Below, in pieces: positions 33,848 through 43,650 of a stretch of DNA of 64,000 nucleotides (position 1 is the stretch's first letter; each line of letters opens with the position of its first letter). Where the stretch lies: assembly GCA_028673005.1 (NCBI GenBank), contig CM054112.1, forward strand, positions 189,631,144 to 189,695,143. The letters are read 5' to 3'. The notes under the pieces were generated by a model. That model was not told where the DNA came from and ran no database searches. It saw only the letters and a program-made list of their open reading frames with translations. Position numbers and translations under genes: made by a program. This DNA comes from Tanypteryx hageni. Taxonomy: Eukaryota > Arthropoda > Insecta > Odonata > Petaluridae.

Positions 33848-33895
33848 ATTGTTCTCTCTCTCGTCTCCGTACTTCTAACATTTCTACCAAACAAG
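33848..33895 (+). other. Candidate upstream exon of the galactosyltransferase gene (weak)
   Basis: A pyrimidine tract and acceptor (ttctttttctccctaaacag) precede 48 bases that end at a strong donor ACAAG|gtaaga. In the phase required by the exon at 35498 it reads CSLSRLRTSNISTKQ, a basic, serine-rich stretch that would suit a short cytosolic tail before a signal anchor. It has no ATG, so yet another exon would be needed. Only splice-site quality and phase support it. Confidence 0.25.
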
Positions 33896-34120
33896 GTAAG
33901 AATTTCACTTTTTAAGAACTAATTGTCTCGATTTCAGGATACAGATTTATGTGATATTCATTTCCATGAAGTATACGCAGTTTCAGAATCAACTGCTGAT
34001 GACATTTGCTGAATATAAACATGTATTGCCAAAGTCCTCTGCCTGAAGTAATCAATAAACAAAAAGTAAATACGGGTGCAAAAATGTGCTATTTTGACAT
34101 TAAGAAACACTAGATAAGCC

Positions 34121-34669
34121 TTAACACATTCACTGCGGGCTACAAACTCGACGCTTTTATTAAGAAGCGGAGATATGATGAAAGATTGTTGTCTATAACA
34201 AAGATAAAAGTAGGCGCAATCTGAATCTGCAAACAAAATTTTAGAACATTAAATCTAAAGCACAACATGTAAAAGGAATATAATGGAGATGAATAATATT
34301 ACCGAGAGTTTTTTTAACAACAAATACAGTATGTAGATAAAATTCTTTCTTGGACGAAGAAAGCTACCGGTAAAAACTTAAGATAATTTATATTATTAAA
34401 AACAGAAACGATAAAATAAAACCTTAAACACTGGTTTTCGGAAGCTTGGGAGAATAAATACTTGGCAGAAATGGAAACGATACTATTCACTACGAAGCTA
34501 GAGTCGTACTGAAAGACGAGATACCGTTAGAAAAGCATGAACCGCATGCGGGTTTTTGTCCCACCACTTTGAAAAGAAAGACTCGTGTGGCTCACACTGT
34601 GAGTCGCCCACCCCTTTGTAGAATCCCGAGTGACTCACATGTGTGAGTCATCCGCACTGAATGTGTTAA
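34121..34669. mobile_element. piggyBac-type MITE (TTAA-flanked, 549 bp)
   Basis: Both ends are TTAA followed inward by CACATTCACTGCGG on the left and, inverted, CACATTCAGTGCGG on the right (one mismatch). Near the right end are two inverted, palindrome-like blocks, GGCTCACACTGTGAGTC and GACTCACATGTGTGAGTC. TTAA duplication and short terminal repeats are the piggyBac signature. There is no transposase, and the sequence differs from the element at 3899-5568, so it belongs to another family. Confidence 0.8.
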
Positions 34670-35497
34670 CATACACACACTTAACAGCCACACTAAAATG
34701 TGCGCTTCCAAACTTTATTTTGTTATAAGGGTTTCAAATCCTGAAGCTGTCTCAGCTTTTTAATATAATGCTTGCATATAACTATTACATTATTCTAACT
34801 ATGGTATAGATACAGTTATGTGATATATCCTCACTGTGGTATCTGCTTGAGTTCATATATCCTTAATGAATGCAAAATTAAAAGCATAGCACAATTTTAT
34901 CAAGCCAATAGTTGAATAGAGAAACTTAGAGATAGGCATAAAAACAGAACTAGTTCAAGAAAATTTGTTTTGTTGAAGATAGGCTAAAACATTGGCCAGA
35001 TAAAAATAAATACCAGCCTTTCGAAGTTATTAAATACCAATGTTTTACTGAATAGAATTTATTTTAAACAACTAATGAAATTTTATTTTACAATGTGTTA
35101 TTTTCTGAGGATTGTGTAATGTTTGTAAACCCATGCACTGAAGGAATTTTTCTACCGAATACAATATCCAGGCTCAATCTGTTACTATAAGAGTTGAATT
35201 GATAATATTAAAGGAAAAGATATTCATTATTAAAGAAGCTTTAAAATGAACTATGACAAACTCAAGAAAAAAGCTGCTGTACAAATAAAATTTCTGTACA
35301 AGTTGTGCTAAAAATATTACCTAAATTAGAAACTAATTTTACATTTACATAGGATATTGTTTTTATGTTGAATACTAAAATATAATTAAATTTTGTTGAA
35401 GAAACATAAGTCAGGTTATGCCTAAATAAATGAGAAACTATTTTGAAGATGTGTGTTGGAAAACAGATTTTAAGAGGTTTATATTTCTTTTTCTAAG
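34670..35497. other. AT-rich non-coding DNA, probably intronic
   Basis: No element or gene is recognised. It lies just upstream of the acceptor (ttctttttctaag) at 35497 and is therefore likely intron of the gene that follows. Confidence 0.45.
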
Positions 35498-38400
35498 GTG
35501 CCGTGCGTTTTCAATCACTGCCTTTCTGGCTGGGAACTGCTGTGATTACAATATTAATAATTTCAATCTTTATTGTAACACTACTCAATAACCACCAACA
35601 ATTTCTGGTCTCCGACTCTTTACATCCCATATCTGTTCGATGGAGGCAAAAGAATCTGAGCCTTATTATCCGTCCAGAGTCAGATACTGCAATAATACAA
35701 CCAGTTCTTGAGAATCACCAAGTGTGCAATGAAAAAGACAGGTGAGTGGAAGTGATGGAAATTATTTGACCTCCAATGTGTTTTAAAACTGCTAATTTAA
35801 CCATTATGAAAACATGCATAATAAGAAAAATACACACCAGCTAAATCTCTTTAAAATTTCACTAATTGAAAATGATGTGAAATTCACTACTAAAAATAAA
35901 AAAATTATATTTTTTGGCTCGGTGTATAAGTTCTGTTTATGTAATACATGGGTTGATCGGAAAGTAAGAATACATAGTGAATATTTCAAAGAAGAAAGAC
36001 TATTATGCCATTTCTGCATTGGTACACCTGAACTCGAAGCTTGTGCTAGCAGACTAACATTTGTGAGACACATGTGCATCATGGATGCGCAGTTAGAGCA
36101 CTTCAAAATGGCGACTCATCTAGACACATGGTCTCGAGAAGAGGTCCGTAGTCTTATACGACTTCTTTGGGCAAAACACACATCTGCAACTGAAATTCAT
36201 CGGCAGCTTGTGACAGTGTAATGAACTGTCAGAACATTGCAAAGTGGTGTAGACAGTTTGCTAAAGGGAGAGTCGGTGTTTCTGATGATGAGAGGAGTGG
36301 CAGGTCAAGCACCTCAAACATGGAATGCAATGCAGCAGAAATTGATGAGCTGATTCATGATAACAGAAGATTGACTTTATGTTACATTTCCATCGAGTTA
36401 GGCATTGGATATGGTATAGTGCATGACATTGTTCACAATGAGCTGCACTACCGGAAAGTTTGTGCTCACTGGGTGCCAATGATGCTTACAGACGGTCTGA
36501 AAGCACGCCGCAGGATGACCACCCTTTCGACTCTACAACAATATGCAGAGGAGGAAAATGACTTCCTTGACAGCATCATTACAGGCGACAAAACCTGGGT
36601 GCATCTCTTCACCCTAGAAACAAAGAAATCTTCCTTGGAATGGACGCATGGCGATTCTCTGAGGCCAAAAAAGTTTAAGGTGTCATCTTCCGCCAGTAAG
36701 GTGATGGCTACCATGTTCTGGGATTGTCAAGGAGTGCTGCTTGTGGACTTCATAGAACATGGGGCAACAATAATGCTGAGACCTACTGTGCAACACTGCG
36801 ACGTTTACGGGAGGCCATATGCAGAAAGTGGCCAAGATGTCTCTTCAAGGGTGTTGTGCTTCTGCATGACAATGCAAGGCCACATACAGCTCAACAGACG
36901 GTAGCCTTATTGCAGCAATTTGGATGGCAGTATCTCGAACATCCACCGTACAGCCCAGACTTGGCACCAAGCAACTTTCATCTTTTTGGCCCTCTAAAGA
37001 AGCATCTTGGTGGTCACAGATTCCAAACTGACACAGAAGTGCAAGAAGCTGTCACACAGTGGTTACATTCACAAAGCCCTGAATTCTTTGCTGAAGGCAT
37101 ACATTCACTGATAACACGTGACAAATGCCTGAATCTTCAGGGTGACTATGTGGAAAAGTAGGTCATTGCTCTGTGTTCCCGTTAGAAATGTTATTTTGAA
37201 TAAAATGTTGTTGAATAAACAAATATTCACTGTGTATTCTTACTTTCCGATCAACCCTCGTATTTATCATCGAGTTCTCCAGTCAGTAGTACATAATCTT
37301 TAAACTATAACCTTTTAAAATATCTCTCTCAGCATTCCAGATGGGAAGTCATTACAAATTTTAATTATGGTCATGTCTGCTCCTCAAAACTGGAAGGCAC
37401 GAGAGGCTATCCGACAGACATGGGCAAAAAAGACCATGTTACCTCATGAAGCAAGAGTATTTTTCATGCTTGGCACAACATCTGATGAAAAAGTGACTGT
37501 AAGTTAAGTTTTAACATCTGCAAAGAATACCCAAATTAATTAATTATAGGCTACTTGACAACTATTTTGCCTCAGGGATGCAACTACGATTTTGGGGCTC
37601 TAATGAAAGCAAAATTTTTGGGGCCACCATATACTGTATTTTTCGATGTATAAGATGCAATTTTTTGCTGCGAAAACACGTCCTCAAATCACAATGCATC
37701 TTATGCAATGGAGGTTCAAATGCCAGAGAGCTTTTTAATTAAGGGTTCCTTTGATACAGAAAAAGATTTTATATATTCAGTAGTCTTTCTACTTAAATTT
37801 AAACATATTATTTCAATGTTATTGTAATTTTCTATTTATGTAAAAGATAAGTAAACATATCATTTTATTCAAATTAAGATTTGAAATTATTTAATACATT
37901 TGTTCATTGCTTTTAGACTTAAAATTACTAAAAGTCCTTCAAAGTTGGTACAGCGCAAAGACCTTGTTTCTTTTCCGATTACATGAATATATAAGCGAAG
38001 AAATCAAATTTATACTAACAAAAAAAATTCTAGAACGACAGATACAAACTAATTCATGATTATACCAAAAATATCTGAAAAGGATAAGCATGTTTTTCTC
38101 ATAAAATTAGAAAAAAATGAGAATATATAATTATGATAACATGATATAATAATGATTTATAAAGTCAGCACAAGAACACTAGTATGACACCTGCCATAAT
38201 GTGTTGAAATGATTACAACACCTTCCGAGTGAATCGTGAACTATTTCAACCCAAAATAAAAAAATATGGCATAATCAAGAAAATGACAACAAAAGATGCC
38301 ATGATGTATGTCAGCTGAATCAGATTGAGAAAGAAATGGAAGCCCGTATGGGACGGGCAGTGCCAAAATAAACCTGCAAAATTACCTGAATCAATCTCAG

Positions 38401-41400
38401 CTTATCGAATATATCAGCAAAAGTTGGCATTCCTTAGGTATCCTTCCATTGAGAAATAGATAATTCCCCTCATTCATTTCAAGTTATGTGTTTTGCGAGA
38501 TTGTTCATTTGCATATTTTTATGCTTTAATTTAGTTCAGTTTACTGTTTAACCCCTAATTTTTAGCAATAGATACTTTTCAAGCTATAATTATGTGAATT
38601 TGTGTTGTTTTAAGTCTTTTATTCAATTTATATAAATAATGAGCTAAGAAATTCAGTCACGGTGTCAATCAACTGCAAGAATAACAAAAATGCTTATAAC
38701 TCAAACACTTTCCACTCTTTTTCGATCAAACTTTCAGGAATTACATGGCAGTACTACTTGCACATTTTAAGCTTATTACCATTTACATTGAAATCATGGG
38801 TTCGATTATGGGAGCGTTTATTTTCTCCATTTGATCAATAAGGGGATGAGTACAGCACGTAATTCATTTGCATATTAAAATTACTTAAAATCATCGTAGG
38901 AATTCAAGCCTTGAAACAACGAATGCCTTAAGGAACAAAATTCTATTTTATCATCATTGATTTTTTAATACGCATCGAAACGGTCCACAAACATCTGCTT
39001 TATAGAAAAATATTTTTAAAACCTGAAAAATGACACGATTTTAGGGATGCGGCTTATGTAAAGGAGCATCTTGTACACCAAAGGATACGTTATGTAACAA
39101 AATCGTTTTAAAATAATTTTTAGTTGATTTTTTTATATTTTTTTTTTCAACTTCTCAATCCTGAAGATTTTTCTCTCAACTCATCAAATTCTATTTTGTT
39201 TACTTCTGCATATTCTGCAGAAAGAAATGATAAATAATTTAATCTATTTAATTTAGTAGGTGATCACATTAAATAAACACGGTGTCCCATGGATAATGTG
39301 TAAAAGTTTTGTTAAATTTACAAATCAAGAGGTGATTGTAGGTCAATGAAACTTGGCATGCCCTGGATTCTAAGATTTGGCAAGGGAAATGCCAAGTTGG
39401 TGTTGCTGATTCAACCCCATTTCGGGGGTGAAGTCAATTTTTGTCATGGAGACATATTAATGTTAAATTTTGGGAAAAATATTTTTGGAATTTGCGAGAG
39501 AAAAGTTGAGGTTTTCAACCGTGCTAATTTCAAAAATGAAATCAGTTTTAATCCCCAACCCACCCCTAAGACAGGGGTAACTACCTCTATGAAAAACTTT
39601 TCTGGGAGTTTTCGATCCTGCTGATTACAAAAATGAAATCACTTTTAATCCTCGACCAACCCTTAATGCAGGAGTAACTACTCCTGAGAGAAAAATAAAA
39701 CGATGTTCATAAAAAAATTTTCCTGGGGTTTTTGATCCCGCTGATTAAAAAAATGAAATCAGTTTTAACCCTCAACCCACCCTTATGGCAGGGGTAACTA
39801 CCCTATGAGAATTTTTTTTACCTGCCTTAGAGGTGGGTTGGGGGTTAAAACTGATTTCATTTTTACTTTCTCATATACATAGTATGTATATTGAGAAAGT
39901 ATTGTAAGCGTGAAAAAATTCGACTTCGAGATTTTGATGGAAATACACGTTTTAGGTGTCCCCGAGTCCATTCAAGTGGTTTTTGCCAGGCCATTTGTCT
40001 GTCTGTTTGTCGTTCTAGGGCCCAAACGCATACATAAAATCAAATGATATTTCATATTTATGCAACATATATTTTGCAGACCCTTTTTTCGTAAAAATGA
40101 TATTGTACAAAAATAAAGGGTAGTTTATTCTTGGCGATTTTTAGAAAAATTTGATTTACTCAAAATAGACTACAGAGAATGAGTAAAATTAAACCAATTG
40201 TCCAGTTTGATGTCATAAATAATACTGCGTAAGCCATATGTCTCTAGAAATCACTATATGGTGTTCAGTGACATTACAATGTATGATAAGCTACCTTACC
40301 TAAAGCCTTATGATGTCATGCCTCTGCCGCAATACATTCAAAATTTTACTACAGTCTTACGGTTAAACTAAATTGAATTATATCTCATATTTGTGGATAA
40401 TATCATTCATAAAAGATGTCCTGAAAAGATGAATGATATTGCACAACAATTAAGAGTACGTTATTCTTGGATATTTTGAAACAAAATTCGATTTACTCAA
40501 AGATTGCTCTAAGGATTTCGATCCAATCATACAGCCTGATGTCACAAATAATACTAAGCCATATGTCCCAAAGTTACTATATATCGTCCAGTGGCATTAT
40601 TTCTTTACAAGACACTCAGCGCATGCGCTAGAGGGGAGGGGAAATCTGGAGATTCCCTAGTATAAAATTCCGTACTTCTCTGTTAATGCCATGCACTTAT
40701 TAGTGAGAGGTATTAGATGTGAGAGGTTGATGGTGTCAGTCGCTTTGGTTCTGTTGCTACGCATTATTAACATAACTGGCAGTGAATTGCCAAGCACACA
40801 GAGTTAATTTCGGGGCAAAGAGTGTAGTGAGACCAAACCCCCGAAATGGGGTAAAATCAGCAACACACCAACTAGGCATTCCCCTTGCCAAAATCTTAGA
40901 ACCCAGGGCAAGGGGTGTGCCAAGTTTCATTGGCCTACGATCACCTGTGTGTAAATTTAACAAAACTTTTACACATCCATGGGACACCCTGTGCAATGAT
41001 TGTATGTACAGATTGGCAAAATGTTATACAAGTAGTTCATTTTTCTCTTCTTTTAAGTGAGCCATATCATACATATATAAGAACTTAAGTCAAACTATAA
41101 TGCAAAGACTTTTAGCAGCAATCTCTGCTTCATTTTTCCAGAGAGCAGTGCAAGAAGAATCTGTGGAACACAATGACATCATTGTGGAAGATTTTTTGGA
41201 CTCCTATGATAATTTAACGTTGAAGTCTCTCTTCACCCTCAAGTGGGCTTCAAAGAGGTGCTCTACAGCCACGCATCTCCTTAAGGTAAAAATAACCTGA
41301 TGTGTCCGGCATATGACTTTCTCCATATAGAATAACTAATATTAATACAATACTAATGAGAAGCCACTCACAACATCAGCATCATAAATAATAATCGGCA

Positions 41401-43650
41401 ATTACACTAGTGAATAATTTTTAAACATTGAATAATTTTCAGTGAAAATACTTTGAAACACTTTTAACATTAAAAAACAATAAGTAAACAAAATTTTCTA
41501 TGATGTACAATTAAAATTAACAACAATGGGATCACCCAATATTTACAAGAAACCCTGTTAACAAAATATGACTCAAGGTGGCATTGGTATAATATTGATT
41601 GCAATTCAAATTAAACTTGGCAGCTTAGGCATCGCTATCAACAATTGGAAAATTTGATCACAGCAATGGAAGCGAAGGTATCACTTAACGATGCACTTAA
41701 CAAACTCAGACAACCCAAATATCTCTTAAGCAACCCGACTTATGAAAACAAAACTTTCATAAATTTATATTGTCTACAACTTTGATAATAACAAATATTT
41801 ATATAAATTAAGTCCTAAAGGAGATATTTGAAAAAATAGTGAAAATGTACTCAGGGAACCTTAAACCGTTGAAATCTTGAATTTGATTTTTTTGCGAAAA
41901 CAATTTTTTCTATATTGCATGTTGAGAAAGTGAAAATTTTTTACATGAATATGGCACCATGATTTTCCTAGCCAACTCTGACTGACTGTCTCAATTCTCT
42001 CTCAAGTTCAATTCCTTGCTGCTAGAGGCAGGGCTGCTGTTCTTCAGCAACCAATTAAAACGCTCAGCTATGCCAACCCCATCATCCAAACAATAAGCAT
42101 AAAATGTGAATGGAATATTTAGAGAAAACCGAGGTTGTTTATGTTAATAATGAAATAAAATTATTAAATTAAAATTAATGGAATAATAAAATATTGAAAC
42201 TTACATATACAGTCAAACCCTGATTTAGTGGGGTGGTGGTAAATCGAGGTATATTCCTGCTCTATGTACATAAGATGGAAGTTCTGTTCACAACTCATAG
42301 GCAGTATTCAGGGATTGCACTATATAGGGAGTGCTAAATCTTGGTCTGACTGTAAACTGTTCCATTTTTGTGACTCCCTGAAAATTTTTTGAGACCCACC
42401 AGGAAGGTTGCAACCCACAGTTTGAGAACTGCTGGATTATAGAATCATATAATAAATGTATTTTACTGTTGATAAAACAAGATGGTCATAATTTTACACT
42501 TTTCAGACTGATGATGATATGCTGATTCTAGTGTATAACTTGAAAGAAAGGTTAAGATATATCATAGATAATTACCCATCACTTCATACAGTGGACAAAA
42601 CAAATTGGAAGCAAATTGGCATAACAATGGAATATGCCAATGTCAAAAAGGAAAGCCAAGAAGAGTCAAACAAATTGACCAAAACTGGAGAACTCAAAGA
42701 AGAATTGTATGGGAATGAAGTAAATAAATATTTAAAGACTAAAATAGAAGGCTTTTACATAAACTGGGTTTTAATATCTCATTTCTTTACAGATGTACCC
42801 TTATAACAAGGCTACACCACATCAGACCAAGAACCATTTTGGCAGCAATTCACATGACAGTGTAATTTTTAGAGCAGATACTATCCATCCAACAGATCTA
42901 AAAATGAAAGAATATAGGAGACACACACAGTTAATGAGAAACATTCCTGATGCTTACATTTTAGGCCACATTTATAAGAATATTCAACCTGTTAGAGATG
43001 AAAAATCTAAATGGTTCCTACCAAGGAGCATTTATCCAGAGGTATATCTGCCTGATTTTGCCTCTGGGACAGCTTATGTCATTGCAGCTGGGACTGGATC
43101 TGTGAGTGCCATCAAAGCCATCCTAATGTAAGCAGTTTAATGACTTACAACTTCAACTTTTGTGGTATTATCATTACATGTATTGTATAGGTGCAACTCA
43201 AGTTAATTAAATTTGTATGAAAACCAAATTCTGAATAGGTTCCTTATATTTATAATTATGAAAATCATTACAAAACACAAATTGTGCAAATTATAATTCA
43301 CTTATGTTCTTTTCAGGAAATCTATGCAAATTAAACCTGCCATACCATTAGAAGATGTCTTCATCACTGGCATAGTGGCAGGACGTGATTTAGCTCTACC
43401 TCTTCTTCATGACAATAAAAAGTTTCATAAAGCTATCCCCCTTCTATTTCCATGGTCTGTAAGCCAAATGGCAAGCTGTGTCTATGAAGATTCTGTAGCA
43501 ATCCATGGCCTAGTTCCTGAAGACATTGTCACAGGTTGGAAACATCTGAGACAACTTAATGTAGAAGATTGCAATTCAATAGCAGGATTTTTTCAGAAGA
43601 ATATTTATCGATTATTTTCAACATTTGAGAAGCACATTGAGGAGAGCTAA
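35498..43650 (+). CDS. Beta-1,3-galactosyltransferase-like protein (GT31), six visible exons, 5' end missing
   Basis: Golgi enzyme of glycosyltransferase family 31, expected to transfer a UDP-activated sugar (galactose in most characterised members) in beta-1,3 linkage to a glycan. Exons: 35498-35741, 37333-37498, 41142-41285, 42507-42719, 42793-43127 and 43317-43650; all introns are GT-AG, and codon phases join without stops to a 477-residue partial protein. Residues 8-29 (LPFWLGTAVITILIISIFIV...) form a type II signal anchor. Then come LIMVMSAPQNWKAREAIRQT (family RxAIRxTW motif), ARVFFMLG, DIIVEDFLDSYDNLTLK, LLKTDDDM with the metal/UDP-binding DDD at 186-188, VRDEKSKW, DFASGTAYVIA and LEDVFITG (379-385). 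N-x-S/T sites occur at NLS and NLT. No Met precedes the anchor, so at least one upstream exon with the start codon is missing. The stretch between DDD and VRDEKSKW is longer than usual in the family. AATAAA follows at 43730. The exact acceptor substrate cannot be told. Confidence 0.9.
35947..37260 (+). mobile_element. mariner transposon in intron of the galactosyltransferase gene
   Basis: Terminal inverted repeats share GGGTTGATCGGAAAGTAAG and continue to about 36 bases with few mismatches; the outer bases are CATGGG on the left and CGAGGG on the right. TA lies directly outside both ends (35945-35946, 37261-37262). The length of 1314 bp is that of a complete mariner. It lies in the same orientation as the host gene, inside the intron between exons ending 35741 and starting 37333, and contains a broken transposase. 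Confidence 0.95.
36081..37161 (+). pseudogene. mariner transposase, frameshifted, third catalytic Asp replaced
   Basis: The N-terminal helix-turn-helix region reads REEVRSLIRLLWAKHTSATE and IHRQLVTV, then a stop at 36219-36221 and a frame change to NIAKWCRQFAKGRVGVSDDE and RSGRSS. The catalytic core has DSIITGDKTWVHLF (first Asp) and, after a second frameshift near 36770-36840, LLHDNARPHTAQQT (second Asp) and HPPYSPDLAPSNFHLFGPLK. In mariner the third acidic residue sits 34 residues after the second; here that position is Asn (APSN instead of APSD), so the DD34D triad is lost even apart from the frameshifts. It cannot transpose by itself. Confidence 0.85.
37634..39090. mobile_element. Possible decayed DNA transposon with 25-bp terminal repeats
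   Basis: The left end CTGTATTTTTCGATGTATAA followed by GATGC and the right end, inverted, ACGTATCCTTTGGTGTACAA followed by GATGC match at 18 of 25 positions. Each end is followed inside by a second 'gcatctta' or 'gcggcttatgtaa' echo. There is no coding region. The segment lies in the galactosyltransferase intron between exons ending 37498 and starting 41142. Part of it (38880-39010) has a diverged relative at 45655-45790. Confidence 0.4.
39530..39862. repeat. Tandem ~100-bp blocks with one inverted copy
   Basis: The block 'aaatgaaatcagttttaa' followed by 'caacccaccc' and 'caggggtaactacc' occurs near 39533, 39630 and 39750, and inverted at about 39820-39862 (GGGGTTAAAACTGATTTCAT). It forms the left subterminal region of the foldback element. 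Confidence 0.65.
39863..40620 (+). repeat. Diverged hairpin-fronted repeat and a two-copy tandem segment
   Basis: 'ttttactttctcatatacat' followed by 'attgagaaagtattgtaagc' matches the front of the repeats at 21411 and 50285 (inverse). Downstream, two related segments follow: 'gatgtcataaataatactgc' with 'aagccatatgtctc' (about 40210) and 'gatgtcacaaataatactaa' with 'gccatatgtccc' (about 40530). The match to the other family members is lost after roughly 140 bases. Confidence 0.45.
42210..42352. mobile_element. 143-bp Tc1/mariner-type MITE in an intron
   Basis: Termini CAGTCAAACCCTGATTTAG and, inverted, CAGTCAGACCAAGATTTAG are flanked by TA on each side (42208-42209, 42353-42354). CAGT(C/T)-type ends with TA duplication fit pogo/Tigger-related MITEs. 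It is too small to encode anything and lies in the intron before exon 42507-42719. Confidence 0.75.
42355..42434. mobile_element. hAT-type element right-terminal fragment
   Basis: A stretch with 'gactccctgaaa' and 'gagacccaccagg' motifs ends CCACAGTTTGAGAACTGCTG, the inverse of a CAGCAGTTCTCAAACTG hAT terminus. The left end is missing. Confidence 0.5.

Larger units (their letters stand above)
39278..40991. mobile_element. Foldback-type element with ~155-bp terminal inverted repeats
   Basis: The left arm 39278-39433 and right arm 40831-40991 are inverted copies: CACGGTGTCCCATGG versus CAGGGTGTCCCATGG, then TGTGTAAAAGTTTTGTTAAA, CAATGAAACTTGGCA and CCCCATTTCGGGGGT in both. The interior holds three ~100-bp tandem blocks (about 39530-39830, each with 'aatgaaatcagttttaa' and 'gcaggggtaacta') plus one inverted block, then a copy of the hairpin-fronted repeat. 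No transposase is visible and no target duplication was found. It lies in the intron before exon 41142-41285. Confidence 0.75.

Noticed and set aside
33619..33894. 91-codon frame on the - strand next to the candidate exon
   Set aside because: No homology or codon bias; overlapping splice signals on the + strand explain the local composition better.
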